From NCBI RefSeq assembly GCF_048544455.1, contig NC_133534.1:222670292-222734291 (forward strand): a DNA stretch of 64,000 nucleotides, read 5' to 3'. Under the pieces are notes generated by a model that did not search any database, was not told the origin of the DNA, and saw only the letters and a list, made by a program, of their open reading frames with translations. The stretch comes from Silene latifolia (taxonomy: Eukaryota > Streptophyta > Magnoliopsida > Caryophyllales > Caryophyllaceae). The position numbers and the translations under genes were made by a program. This document shows, piece after piece, positions 36,893-49,286 of this stretch (its first letter is position 1; every line of letters begins with the position of its first letter).

Positions 36893-39213
36893 TTATGGGG
36901 AGTCTACTACCAAAGTGCTTTTGGTAGGTGGATATCCTGGGAAGAAAAGAGGCGACGAATCTCTTTGCAACTTCCTTTCAAAAACTCTTACTTTATCCAT
37001 CTTATCTTCACACCATTTTAACTGTTGCTGTGTTAACAATGTCATCCTCAAGACTCTTGATACTACTTCTATGTCAATTGAAGCCATCAAAATCTCCATT
37101 TCTTCTTCTCTTTCAATCTTTTTCTTTCGGAATAGTATACTACTCTTGCGTTCTACTTCTTTCAGTTTCATCTTCTTCTGCAATACAACCGGATTTACTT
37201 ATCATATCTGAAATACTCTTCTTTCGCAAACTATATACTTGTGTAGGCCAGTTTTACACAAATTTATGTTAAAACGAGATCTTTTAGTAACCATTTTTAC
37301 CCACTAATAAAAGAGTTGTATGCGTTAGGATCTGTTTTAGAACTCTATTAGTGTAAAACCACCCAACACAAGAGTACAAGACCAACAGAGTATGATTGAG
37401 GCATAAAACAAACCTTCTTGCAATGGTTTTTGACCACATGAAGAACAGCCGGATCAACGGACCGTTTTTGTCGTCTTTTAAAAAGACCAGTAACAACTTC
37501 ACAATGAGTCTTCCTGTCTGCTTTAAGAAACTTCATAAATGTTCGAATTGAATCTTGAAGAATTGAAAGGAATGATGCTGATGTAACTCTTGCGCTCAGA
37601 GCTTCTTCCATGTCTTCCCCTTCATAATCTTGTAAACAAAAAAATTAATAATTACCAAAATCTTACGAGGATTGAAAACAGTTTTGCAGCGTAAATAAAT
37701 TGAAAATGATCATGGCATTGTTTCTTGATTAATAATTACCATGATACTCAGGAACTTGAAGTAAATTAGGAGCAGAACATCTGATACGTGCATAAATGTG
37801 AGGCCTACGACCGCGTTCATAGGGCTCATTCTCAATGTAACGCTGGAGAAGTACTTGAAACTGTTGGAACTGCTGAGCTACATAAGCTGGGCAGCTAGGG
37901 TCGCAAACTCGTTTTCGCAGGAAGGTGGCATAGTTCCAGTTGAGTGCTTCCCATGCTAAGCAAATCTGACCCACATACGCTGCCTCCAATTCATCATATG
38001 TCTTGTTATAGATTTGGTCCCAAGAGTTCTGCTTTTGACCCAACTTATGTACAATCCTTTGAGAGATTGATCTCGGCTCCACCTTAATTGACCTCATTGA
38101 TTCTAAATACACCAAAACTCCATTTTGTTAGTCAGAATTTGACAAGAAAATAATATAAAATGTGTTAAGAAGTTATGCAATACGGTTTCAGTGTATACCT
38201 GTTTCATGAAGTTTTTGAGCGCTAATCTTGTCAAGAAAGAGCATCTCTTCATCATACTTGTGATAAACTGTGTAAGACTCCCATTTGGGACAGCTCCTTG
38301 AAGACGACGAAAATGGGTCTTCTGTGCCTGAATCAGGAATTGAGCTTCTCCATTCAGAAGAGCTTTTTGATGTAGATCCTACCGTGTTTGTATCTTCAAA
38401 TCTCTCATATTTCTCTATCTCTACAACTTGTAATGACTTGTTGCCCTTTGATTTAGGTAGGTCGAAAATAAGAAACTTTTCATCCCTACTCAAGTTTGTA
38501 ACCTTGACATCTTCTGTGTTCATGATCTTTTGGCTGTGCTCCTTCAATTCAATGGCACTCGGGTATATTGTAGCACTACTTACCCCATAATCATTAAAAT
38601 CATGAGGTTTCTCATCAAGCTCAGAGTCAGAGCTACTACAATCATCTTCAACATAAAAGATTTCACCGTCAAAGTTTCCAACTGCGTCTTCAAAAGAGCT
38701 CCCACATGATGAGCTGCTATGTTCATGCTCTGTACCATGTTTATATTCTGACATAAACATCAGGCCTTGGCCATTATTCACTATATCAGCAACAAGATGG
38801 TTGTTAATAACATGAGAATGTCCAACTTCAGATATCTCCTCCTCCTCCTCTTCTTCGTCTTCATCCTCATCTTCGTATTCCTCTTCATCAGACCATAAGA
38901 CATCATCAGAGTCATCCTCATTTCTAGAAAGGAGAAAGAGGCCAGCTATAAGATAGCAGCACTAACAAGTAACAAGTCATGCATTGATGCATATATAGTA
39001 GATAAACAGTTAATGTTACATGTACAATACTCTTTGCAACGTCGATTATTTGAAGGAATGGAAGAAAACATAATAAAGTTAGTAAGAAGTTTACCTTAAA
39101 AAATAAGTGAAGAGGTTGACAAACAAGTAGAAGAAGAGGAGGAAGAACTTAATTAGAACGGTGATAATATTGGAGAAGAGCTTTGTACAAATTAAAAGGC
39201 TTTTCTTTAACAT
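36893..39213 (-). CDS. DUF1666-family plant protein, five exons, intact
   Basis: Five exons on the minus strand, 39213-39095, 38923-38199, 38102-37740, 37628-37414 and 37177-36893, all have GT-AG borders and join to 1707 bp (568 residues plus stop). The ATG at 39213 opens a hydrophobic N-terminus (about residues 4-39, LLICTKLFSNIITVLIKFF..), likely a membrane anchor or signal anchor. Next is a Glu/Asp-rich stretch (about 42-62) and a Ser-rich low-complexity region. The conserved DUF1666 region starts near residue 260 (YHKYDEEMLFLDKISAQKLHE). It runs through ISQRIVHKLGQKQ, ELEAAYVGQICLAWEALNWNY, FQQFQVLLQRYIENEPYE and VVSRVLRMTLLTQQQLKWCEDKM. Family function is unknown. This is the only gene in the window without disabling changes. 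Confidence 0.88.
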
Positions 39214-40002
39214 GGCATTCTCTTTGTGATTTTCTTCACTTTACAAAGCTCAATTGGTAGGTAATGGATTTTGATTACTTAGTAGGATACACAATTGCAT
39301 TATTTATCTTCCCCTTTTTTTTTCAATCAAGCTTTTTGCCTTTTGCTTTTTTTCTTTTTTGAAGTTTACTTGTGGACGTCATACACGATTTCAACCTGAA
39401 CATGACATTTAATGTTTTGTTAATACTGTCTTCAATTCTCCATAGAATATTATATGGCCAATTGGCCAGGATGTGGCTTGTTGAGCAAATAAACGCTGAT
39501 TTTCAGCTTTTCTAGTTCAATTCTCAGTCCCATGTTATACAAGTAAGGCTAGAAATGGACATTGATAGAGTCAAATAGTGTCGGTTTAATTCAGTAATTT
39601 TAGTTGAATAAACATGTCACACAGCCGGTTTTGACCGTTAATCGTTAGAAAACATGTCATAAACATGTCACAAAGCCAATTTTGGCAGCTCTATAATTTA
39701 TAAATAGTCCAAAGTTTGAGATTTTAGATCTCGCCTTTCATTCAATAATTTTCATCTCTTGTGGTAGTTAGAAAACTTGTATTAGGAGAGAAGAAATGTA
39801 ATCTTTTGCGCTTTGATTTATGATAATCTTTCCATTAATCTTAGATTTATCTATGATTTTGGAAGGCTAAACCTCTTTCTTGGTGTAATTTGGATAAGCT
39901 CTACTTTCCTTTAGCATTATAAGGATCTCTTTCTTTCTTCAATAATTATTGTACTTCCCTTTAATTTCATGTTTATGTTGGGTGATTGTGTATTAGGAGT
40001 AA
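39214..40002. other. Upstream region of the DUF1666 gene
   Basis: It should hold the promoter and 5' UTR of the minus-strand gene starting at 39213. A CT/AG-rich stretch and T-runs lie at 39300-39360, but no certain TATA box is assigned. Duplicated phrases AACATGTCA-CA/AAGCC occur near 39612 and 39653. No gene is seen. Confidence 0.4.
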
Positions 40003-40911
40003 CTAGGTTTCTTGCCCGGCTACGCCCGGGCTATATTTATTTACCATTTAAATTTTATTTTCTATGAAATATGATATGCTAAATTTGGTTAACACATACA
40101 TTTACAATTTATATCTTGAAATTATAATGAGATGTAAAAATCATCAACAAATTATGAGACACGTTCACCACTCCCGCTGTTAATATTATTACTTTCACTA
40201 CATCCCTTGTTAATACTATTTTTTCGGTTAAAATCATATATTTAAATAAAATTAATATTTTCTTAAAATCGAATTGTTAGTTAATTTTTCATACTCTCTC
40301 CGTTGTTCCTATGTTACTTTCATTACATATGTTGTGGCTACTATTACTTTCACTCCTCCCGCCGTCATTATTTTTTTATTCACTACTCCCGTATTTATTA
40401 TTGTTAATTTCACTACTCCCCTTACTGCTAGTATGACTTTCACTACTCCTGCTGCTATTATTGTTGCTTTTACTACTCACAATGCATCGATTAACTTACC
40501 AATCGATTCAACAAATATAATATTATCAGATTTATATTTAAATAAATCTGAAATATTAAATTAAAATATTATTAAAGAGTAATTATTATTTTTTATTAAT
40601 TAAATTACAAATTTAATGAATTAAGAAATATTAAATTTTTTGGAAATCTAGATTGATTTATTTACCTTTTAATTGTTTTCAAAAATATAACATATTTATA
40701 TTATATTTGTGTATGTTAAATAACTAACATTTTTATACTAATTAATATCATAAGTGGGGCTTGTTTATTTTAAGAAAACTTACCATATTTTGGTATTCTC
40801 TAAATTTATATTTCAACCAAAACTATATAATATTTACATTGAAGTCCCTTGTTCAGGTCCATCACACGGTGCTATGATTAAAAACTATATAGTATAATTA
40901 ATTTGTATAGA
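40003..40911 (-). mobile_element. Small non-autonomous Helitron
   Basis: Read on the minus strand, the 3' end has the hairpin GCCCGGGCGTAGCCGGGC (40031-40014), then AAGAAAC and CTAG (40006-40003) before T. A candidate 5' end TCTATACAAATTAATTATA lies at 40911. Inside, 40172-40490 is a degenerate TTTCACTACTCCCGCTGTTATTATT tandem repeat of about 30-40 bp. The 3' end is strong, the 5' end tentative. Confidence 0.5.
40172..40490. repeat. TTTCACTACTCCCG(C)TGTTATT tandem repeat
   Basis: About 8-9 variable copies of CACTACTCCCGCTGTTA-TTATTACTTT. The open frame at 40274-40564 (Thr/Ile/Val repeats) is a product of this repeat. Confidence 0.7.
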
Positions 40912-42494
40912 TTTATTTAATTACATTGAAGTCCCTTGGTTTCTGGAATTAATATATAGTATTGATGATTAACCTTGCATGCTTTTCATACAACTATTAC
41001 AATTTCTAGTCTTGTTCTTGAAGTCTCTAGAATTTAGTGAAGCAAACTTACATTGTTATGAATTTGTCTTAAAGTTTGTATCTTTGTGGGTAGGGATTAC
41101 AAGTTAGTCCTTGGTTGGATTAGACCTTTCAAAGGGTTAATCCTAGCTTCTTTTGTTTGAATTTGAATTTAATGCTCTTGTATGCAACCCCTCTTATGGT
41201 TTTCAATTGGGTGACCATATAGGTATGATTGGCTATTCTAGCTTAGGAGCAAGTAATCACCATCTTAGGAAAGTAGTTTTGGGTAATTGTTGAAGAAGAA
41301 AAGAGAGAACCTTTATTGCTTAGGAAGTAGTTGCTTAGACAAGTTACACCAAGTTTTCCATTTATATATTGAATTCTTGCATATTTAGTGTGTGTTTTTG
41401 CCTTTCACTTCAAGTTTACACCTTTTTGTTGGCTTTGTGCCTTAATTCTGTTAGTCGCCGCTTCGAACGACTATGCGGGGGTCTGTATTGGGCCTTTATT
41501 AGGTCATTCTGTATTAGGTCTTAGAGAGTATTATATAAACTCTCTAATCCTCTACCTAACAATCATGCTTATCATACCGTCCGAATCTGTAATCTAAAAA
41601 CTCCTCACATATCAATATAACTCTCTCCCTTCTGCCATGTGGACGTAGCTAACATACCGTTAGTGAACCACGTAAATCTGTACGTTTGTCTTTTATTGTT
41701 CTTTATTTGTTCTTTCTTGCTTCTGTTTTAACACTTTTAGTTCGATTGTGTCACTTTCCTATGAATTTTCTCTTTGTATGTCAAAAGCCTTGTTGTCCAC
41801 TTGTTTATACTCATTTATGTGTTCATAATTAGAGTAGTGAGTCTTAATGTACTTGTAGTGTCTTAATTAGTAGTTGTTATATAGTCAAAAATCGAGTCTT
41901 TAGTTGAAAAGTCCTTCCTTTGGATTCGACCCTAACTTGCTACTAAACTACGTTTTGTTTAGAGTTGATAAAGAGCCTTGTTAGGATATAAATTGTTAAT
42001 TTGATAGAGTAATTAGTTAATTTCCGACACCCAATTATTTTCCTATCATACATTATCAGGCTAGTAGTATCCCCAAGTCAATAAATTAAAATTACAAGCT
42101 TGACAAGTTGACGGATAACAGGCTAAAGTCATATGCCTCAAATTAACAATTTATAGTAAAGGGGAAATAAAGGTCGAACCACAAGGAATTGGATTAATCG
42201 TAAATAAAATGAAAGTGTAGAAAAGAGCGATCTTTGATTAATCAAAGATCGTAGTAACTAGCTAAAAAAGGGGTTGAGTTTGGTTTAATGTCTAAACTAA
42301 TAATGAAATGAGAATAAGCAATGAAAATGAAAATAATTCATATGTTAGGAAGTATCTTGACTCAAATTAGTATTCACTATCAAATAATAACTCAATCGTC
42401 AAATACAGTTAATTACCAATCTTAAGCAATCTATATATTGTGATATCTAATAAAGTTCAATTTCATTATGCATTATTAAAAAATTTAACTTCCC
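40912..42494. other. Non-coding repetitive intergenic sequence
   Basis: No protein domain was recognised. Phrases such as ACATTGAAGTCCCTT occur twice (about 40837 and 40923). The 42155-42200 text (GGGGAAATAAAGGTCGAACCACAAGG) has the look of a retroelement leader, but no LTR pair was found. Confidence 0.4.
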
Positions 42495-42585
42495 TCTCTA
42501 GTCTTAGAGAGAGCTTTTCTCTCTAATTGAGAGCACGTGGTTTTTCCTCTTTTCTAAAACCGTTCATCACTCTTCCTCTTTCTAT
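42495..42585 (+). mobile_element. 5' stub of an older plus-strand LINE
   Basis: The stub is CTCTCTAGTCTTAGAGAGAG-like leader sequence. It is separated from its continuation at 59216 onward by the minus-strand LINE insertion; the 16-bp target duplication CTCTTCCTCTTTCTAT is present at 42570-42585 and 59216-59231. The identification depends on the gag-like continuation at 59490-59670. Confidence 0.4.
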
Positions 42586-42612
42586 TTTTTTTTTAAGGGA
42601 AACCCGAAGGCT

Positions 42613-43108
42613 TTATTGCATTAATAATAAATCAGAACAAACAGCATCGTTCGCGATCAAAGGCAAACCCTCCGACCACAAAAACTCACCAACTACTCTA
42701 GGAAAAGGATGGGCTAACGCATGAGCCACCCCATTGTTTAAGCGACTAGTAAAAGACCATACAACAAAATTAAAAGAAAACCGTAAAGAAAGAATGTCAT
42801 CTAAAACTAAATCAAAAATACTTCTGCCAGAAAGAGATTTTCGCAACGCTTCAACCACTTGTAAACAATCACTTTCGACGACGATATTCGCATGGCCTCT
42901 CCGACGTGCTTCCTTCCAAGACCGCCACAGCCTCCGCAATATGACTTTCCCACAGCTGCTCCAACACAAACGTCGCCCCCCAAAGCACCTGACCCCGACC
43001 GTCCCTGCACACCATACCCAGACTCACACCCATTCCTTCTTGAACACCTGCGTCGACATTGATTTTCACATACCCCTCCGGAGGAGCCACCCAACCTTTC
43101 CGAGCACT
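42613..43108 (-). pseudogene. LINE ORF2 C-terminus: RNase H (detached by the retrotransposon)
   Basis: RNase H-like segments: YVKINVDAGVQEGMGVSLG (first catalytic Asp in NVDAG), VCRDGRGQVLWGATF, then in another frame ANIVVESDCLQVVEAL (catalytic Asp in ESD) and NNGVAHALA. A frameshift lies near 42915. The stop is at 42613, followed by a short 3' UTR with AATGCAATAAAG and poly-A. In the unbroken LINE this continued from 54018. Confidence 0.8.
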
Positions 43109-43113
43109 CTCCC
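43109..43113. repeat. Target-site duplication CTCCC (left)
   Basis: Matches CTCCC at 54013-54017 on the other side of the chromovirus. Confidence 0.9.
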
Positions 43114-46002
43114 TGTGACACCCTCATTCATTGCGGAAAAGTAAACACATAATTCTAGATAAAAACGGCATGGGTATGTTTGTAATAGGTTCATTTGGAT
43201 AAAAACCTGTAATTTTTAAAACCTGAACCTATTATAAAAATATCCAAATGGGAAGGTGTCAAACATGCAAGGTCTAAAGTAAATCTCATAAATAAAACAT
43301 CGCTAAAGTCGCGAAACAAAGTTATACAACCCAAATATGAAAAAGGGAGACATATGTCCCTAAAAAGTATATGACATAAAAATTGTTTAAGGGTCACAAT
43401 AAGATAAAGCCAATCTAGGTCCCAAGGTTACTTTGCTCGCCAGCTCGTCCATGTACCCCATATATGCATCATCACCTACCAATCGTCAATCGCATTTTAT
43501 ACAAATACGAAAGCCACGGTCGGTGGGGAGTAACTCCGAGTTCTCCCGCCCACGAAATGTCATAATTAATATAACATGTAAACATAAGAATATGAATATG
43601 AATAACACATAGCCTTAGCATATAGATGCTAGACAATCGTGCTTATCATGTGAACAACAATAAAACAACACATAGTCCTAGCATGTGAATACTAGACCGA
43701 CTCATACTACACTATCATGTGAATCACATAACATCCAGGAATCCAAACTCTATCAACCATAGCCGGCTTGCATCTCACCTTCTATGATTCATAGAATCAT
43801 CAAACAAGAAAGGACAATATATCTAGAGACAGGCATAAGTTCTTAGGACAGTCAATAGTCACTCTGTAACTCGATTCTATACCACGAGGTAAGGTAAACA
43901 CCCTAGTCCTAAACTTGCGCAGACCTAGCGACATGCGGAAAACTACCGCATCCAAGACCCATGATAACAACACATGAGTACCCCTAAGGAGTCCACCAAA
44001 GGGTTGGCTAGTACTTAAGCTGACCACATACTTCTACAAGTACGTCAGGAGGTCATGCCCTAACTTTGATATAAACCCACCAAGTTAAGACACAAAGGCT
44101 ATTAAGCTGTGAACATACACTCGTCAAAGACTATAATGGCCTATCTATGACAATGGTCTAAGATACCAACACCACACAAGACAAGTAGGACACCCACTTA
44201 ACCATAAGAGGGGCAAAGAGTCCAAACTTGCACACAAAAATGATCATACACACCCTAGCATATGAAAGGCTACGCAAGAGCATATTCAGCTGACAATCCA
44301 ACAATATCTCCAATATCAATAATAATCCAAATTCCAGCTAACCAACAGTACCATAATCCATGAGAACAAGCTAAAATGGCAAAGAGGCAACAAGACTCAA
44401 GCATAAGGCATCCAAAGCATCCAACAACCAACATGTGAAATGATAATTACAAATATCAAGGCATAACATAAAACATCCAATAACAACCAATCTCACCTCA
44501 AAGACAAACCCTCGACCCGAGTCCCGCGACGGGTCATCGGTCAAATCGAGGCTGACCGGTTTAAACCTAGTTTGACCAAACTCGTTCGGTCAATCTGGCC
44601 CAGCTCAGAGTCTTGGCCTACTTTGGCCCAAATCACAAAATTCATCACAATATCATTCTCATGCCATTTCCAATTTCTATCATGTGAAAGACTATCAACA
44701 TAAGAAAATATATTCCAACTTACAAAATAACTAATTCCACAAAATTCTCGCATAATAAAATAGCATAAATAACCGTCTCACACAAGGGTAAACTTTTCTA
44801 TAAATTTTAATCGATAAAACGACGCCATTTACTCATACGGACTCCGAATTGAGTGATTCAAGTGGCTAAACCACCTAATTTTTCGATGCCGTTCAATCTG
44901 TCATATTTTTGGAAACATTGGAAACCGTCTCGGTCCGGTACTGACGCGTTCCAGCCAAAACACGGACTTTTCACAACACATAATTCCTCATCCAAATTTG
45001 TTCCAAACAATAATATACAAATGGGTAACATAAACTAAACATAAGCATACTCATCTTACTCCATTCATTCATTTATCAACAAGATCGTCTCAAACAACAA
45101 CAAACAACAACAAACAACAACAAATACAACTACTAATGTGACATTAATTCGTCGAGTAACTCGGAATAGTTACCTTAAGCTAGCAAAGAGACAAGTAATA
45201 ACTTGAGAAAGCTTCTAAAACCCAAAATTACTCTTCATCTTCAACAACATATGAGTCACCTAACTCATCTTCAAATTCTTCACCTATAAGAACAACAAAA
45301 ACACAATTATTAAGCTTAAATTCGAAACCCTAAAATAAAGTGTCTTAAACAAAAATTGGAGGAAATGAAAATAAAGCTTACTAGTAGATGAAGGATGAAA
45401 AGAGGATCTCGAATATATAATTTTTATGCATATTGGTGGAGGAATGAAGGATTTAGGGATTGTAAGGAGGATTTTTTTTTAGATGAATTTGGTGTTTGGT
45501 GAAAGGAAGAGAGAGAATGAGAATTGAGGAAATGAAAGATGAAGAGGAGACCCATGGAGGATGGAGGGTGCATGGTTTGGGGTAGGGTGTTTGGGTGAGT
45601 TTCAATTGTTTACGTTTTGGTTCGTTTCGACGGAAATTAGAAATATTCGTCGAACGCGATTTCCGAGAATATTAAAGTTCTTAAACACGATTTTACTAAA
45701 AGATTAAGTACTCATATGCCCAATATCCAAACTCGTTTACCCGACGACCGTAAGAAATGGGAAAACCCCATTTTTACGAGTTTTATCCGAAATCTATTTT
45801 ATTAAAGGAAAAGGTTTAAATATAGTTTAAATCACTTTTAAACATTTCTAAACTATCAAAAATAATTACATTTCTTCAAAATAAAATAAGATTATATTTT
45901 ATCAAATAAATTTTATTTCAAATAAATTAATATTAAATTAAAATAGATTAAAATATTACTTTTAAAATATAATAAAGGTCTTCAAATTTACGGGGTGTTA
46001 CA
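43114..46002 (-). repeat. 3' LTR of the chromovirus
   Basis: On the plus strand it begins TGTGACACCCTCATTCATTG and ends ACGGGGTGTTACA; length 2889 bp. Differences from the right LTR are scattered substitutions and small indels, roughly 1-2% by eye. A CAACAACAAA microsatellite lies near 45095. Small open frames inside are non-coding. Confidence 0.92.
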
Positions 46003-46019
46003 ATCATCCCTCCTTTTAA
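46003..46019 (-). promoter_or_regulatory. Polypurine tract
   Basis: The minus strand reads AAAAGGAGGGATGAT immediately before the 3' LTR. It is the plus-strand DNA primer site in reverse transcription. Confidence 0.85.
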
Positions 46020-46499
46020 GAAGTTTCGTCCCCGAAACTTAGAAGAAGGAAACATTGTATATATGTAGGTCTATCTCTTTAAAATCAAGTAAACAAAATC
46101 TTCGAAATATGAACGTATGAAATATAAGTGTCTTTTCAATGGAACGGAATATTCTCGTCGGCCGTTCAAGAACATCAACATTCCAAATCAAAGACATAGA
46201 AAAAAAATATATATTTTTACACCAACAAATGAGAAAACCAATTATCGGACGTCTCCAATAACGAGTTTTACCACTCATTGACGTTAAAACCAGTGGAAAA
46301 CATTAAAACATTTTCAAAATCTTTAGTTCGAAATTCTATAATAAGGATAATAACTTCACTAGCTATGACCAAACTCTAACTACGACTTTTAAACAACTAA
46401 ACAAGGACTACTAATGCGGAGAGTATTTAAGAGAAGGAGAGGGAACACTCGAAAGGATAGCTAAACTCACAAGAATTAGATAAAGGAACGGAAAGTACC

Positions 46500-47606
46500 T
46501 CACGAGAAGAGTTCGGGATATTTAGCTAACATAGAAGATTCAGGCTCCCAAGTTTCTTCTTCGACATTTCCACAACGCCAAAGGATACGAACTAGGGGCA
46601 CAACTTTGTTTCTAAGTTGCTTGTTTGCTCTTTCGAGGATTCAGATTGGCCTTTCTTCCAAAGTCAAGTTAGGTTCCAAATCTGGGATTTCTTCTTGAAT
46701 AACATGGCTCGGATCACTAATGTACTTCCTCAACTGAGATACATGGAAGACATTATGAACCTTGCTCAAATTCGGGGGCAACTCTAAACGGTAAGCAACG
46801 GGACCAATCTTCTCAAGCACACGGAAAGGTCCAATGTATTTGGGACTCAGCTTTCCTTTCACGCCAAACCGTTTCACCCCTTTCATAGGTGACACCTTAA
46901 GGAATACTCGATCATCAACCCCAAAGGCAAGTGGCCGACGACGGACATCGGCATAAGATTTCTGTAGGTCTTGAGCGGTTTTCATACGCTCTCGAATGAT
47001 CTGAACCTGATTGATGGTCTCAGTCACCAAATCGGGTCCCAACACATGAGCATCTTGGACTTGATCCCAACAGACCGGACTACGGCACTTCCTACCATAT
47101 AAAGCTTCATAAGGTGACATCTTGATAGAAGTATGATAGCTATTGTTGTAGGAGAATTCGACAAGAGGTAAGCACTTCTCCCAAGAAGTGTGGAAGTCTA
47201 AAGCACAAGCACGGAGGAGATCCTCTAAAGTCTGGATAGTCCTCTCAGTCTGTCCATCTGTAGCGGCATGAAAAGCGGTACTCATCAGTAGCTTACTATC
47301 CATGGTTTCTTGCAAAGCGGTTAAACGGGAAAGAATCTCGGGTCACGATCTCGAAACTATATCCTTAGGCACTCCATGGTAGCGTACTATCTCCCTCACA
47401 TAGGCCTCAGCTAGGACATGTAATTTCCATGTCTCCTTGATAGGTATAAACCTAGCACATTTGGTCAATCGATCTACAACCACCCAAACCGCATCTTTTC
47501 CGCTAGCAGTCTTAGGTAAAGCCATCACAAAGTCCATGGATATGGACTCCCATTTCCAAAGGGGAACATCCAAAGGTTGTAGCAAACCCCGGGTTTCGAT
47601 GCTCAA
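46500..47606 (-). pseudogene. Chromovirus integrase core and chromodomain-like tail
   Basis: Integrase DDE region: [13 protein letters not shown] (first Asp), [15 protein letters not shown], a disrupted second-Asp region near 47340 (DIVS.. followed by frameshift and stop), then TDGQTERTIQTLEDLLRAC (catalytic Glu). The GPY-like part follows (GKLSPKYIGPFRVLEKIGPVAYRLELP) and HNVFHVSQLRKY. After an in-frame TGA near 46640, a chromodomain-like segment is readable (LRNKVVPLVRILWR.. EEETWEPE) to a stop at 46500. Confidence 0.85.
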
Positions 47607-47609
47607 TCT

Positions 47610-48218
47610 TCACTTTCGACGGGTAAGACACTTGCTAACATACTCTAGGACATCAATCTTCATCCTAGGCCACCAAAACTGTAATCTCAAGTCCTTATAC
47701 ATCTTGTCACCACCAGGATGAATAGAGTAAGGAGAAAGGTGAGCTTCATCAAGGATCTTCTTCCTCAACTCGGCTACTCTCGGAACATACATCCTACCTT
47801 GGTAACGAAGGTATCCATCACTATCCACCACACAATCCTTAGCTTGCCCAAGTTGGATTTTTGCTTGAATGGACTTGAAAGTAGCATCCTCAGGTAGGCA
47901 AGTACGGATCTCACGGTAAAAGTCGGGTTCTGCACTCAAGGCACTAAGATAGTCAAAGCCCTTCCCAACAAGGCTTATCCCTAACTTTTGAAATTCCGTG
48001 GTAAGTTCATCAGGTAACACGCGGATAGTGCTCAAAGAGTGACTAGTCTTCCTACTCAAAGCATCGGCCACCACATTTGCTTTCCCTTCATGATAAATCA
48101 ACTCGGCATCATAATCATTCACCAACTCTAGCCATCTTCTTTGCCTCATATTCAATTCTTTCTGGGTAAAGACACCTCGAACTCTTATGATCGGTATAAA
48201 TGCGGCAATGAACTCCAA
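47610..48218 (-). pseudogene. Chromovirus RNase H end and integrase zinc-binding domain
   Basis: The RNase H tail ([31 protein letters not shown]) is followed by the integrase N-terminal H2C2 region (HLSPYSIHPGGDKMYKDL..FWWPRMKIDV..YVSKC). The last zinc-ligand Cys, expected two residues after KC, is missing: the reading gives KCLTRRK before a stop, probably through a frameshift at about 47612. Confidence 0.82.
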
Positions 48219-49257
48219 TAAGGTAATGCCTCCATGTCTTCAAGGCATGTACCACGGCGGCTAATTCAAGATCATGAGTCGGATAGTTTACCTCGTGAAC
48301 CTTCAGTTGTCGAGAAGCATAAGCAATAACCCTTTGGTTTTGCATCAAGACACAACCTAGGCCATGCTTTGAAGCATCACAATAAACATCGTAGTCCACA
48401 CCATCCTCAGGTAAGGTCAACACCGGAGCGGTAGTCAACCTAGTCTTCAACTCCAAGAAGGCATTCTCACACTCATCGGTCCACACAAACTTAGACTCCT
48501 TCTTCAACAATTGAGTCATCGGTCTAGCTAACTTAGAGAAATATTTCACGAATCGACGGTAATAACCCGCCAAACCGAGAAAGCTTCGAATCTCAGTCAC
48601 ATTTTTCAGACTCTTCCAATCAACAACGGCCTCAATCTTAGAAGGATCTACCATAACACCATCTTTGGATATGACATGTCCAAGAAAAGTGACTTGATGC
48701 AGCCAAAATTCACATTTCGAGAACTTAGCATACCACTTTTGACGACGTAGAATGTCTAAGATGATACGGAGGTGTAGGGCATGTTCTTCATCATTCTTTG
48801 AGAAAATCAAGATATCATCAATGAACACCACCACACACTTATCGAGGTACTCACTAAAGGTACGATTCATTTGATCCATGAAGATAGCAGGAGTATTATT
48901 CAATCCGAAAGGCATCACTTTAAATTCGAAATGACCATATCTCGTGCTGAAAGCAGTCTTAGGAATATCGGACTCACGAACCGGAATTTGATGATAACCC
49001 GATCAGAGGTCAATTTTGGAAAAAGTAGAAGCACCACGTAATTGGTCAAAGAGATCATCAATTCGTGGAAGAGGATACTTGTTCTTGATTGTCACACGAT
49101 TGAGTTCACGATAATCAATGCAAAGTCGCATAGATCCATCCTTTTTCTTCACAAAGAGGACGGGGGAACCCCAAGGAGAAGCACTAGGCCTAATAAAGCC
49201 TTTCTCAATCAAGTCATCAAGTTGAACTCTCAACTCCTTCAATTCGGAAGGTGCCAT
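48115..49257 (-). pseudogene. Chromovirus reverse transcriptase and RNase H
   Basis: [43 protein letters not shown], a TGA at about 49002 in place of the usual Arg of [27 protein letters not shown], and [13 protein letters not shown] (catalytic DD). RNase H starts at [18 protein letters not shown] and includes [21 protein letters not shown] frameshift occurs near 48200. Confidence 0.88.
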
Positions 49258-49286
49258 ACGATAAGGAGCTTTAGCAATAGGACCGG

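Noticed and set aside
43191..44753. Open frames duplicated at 51184-52743
   Set aside because: They are the same positions in the two LTR copies and carry no domain; non-coding LTR sequence.
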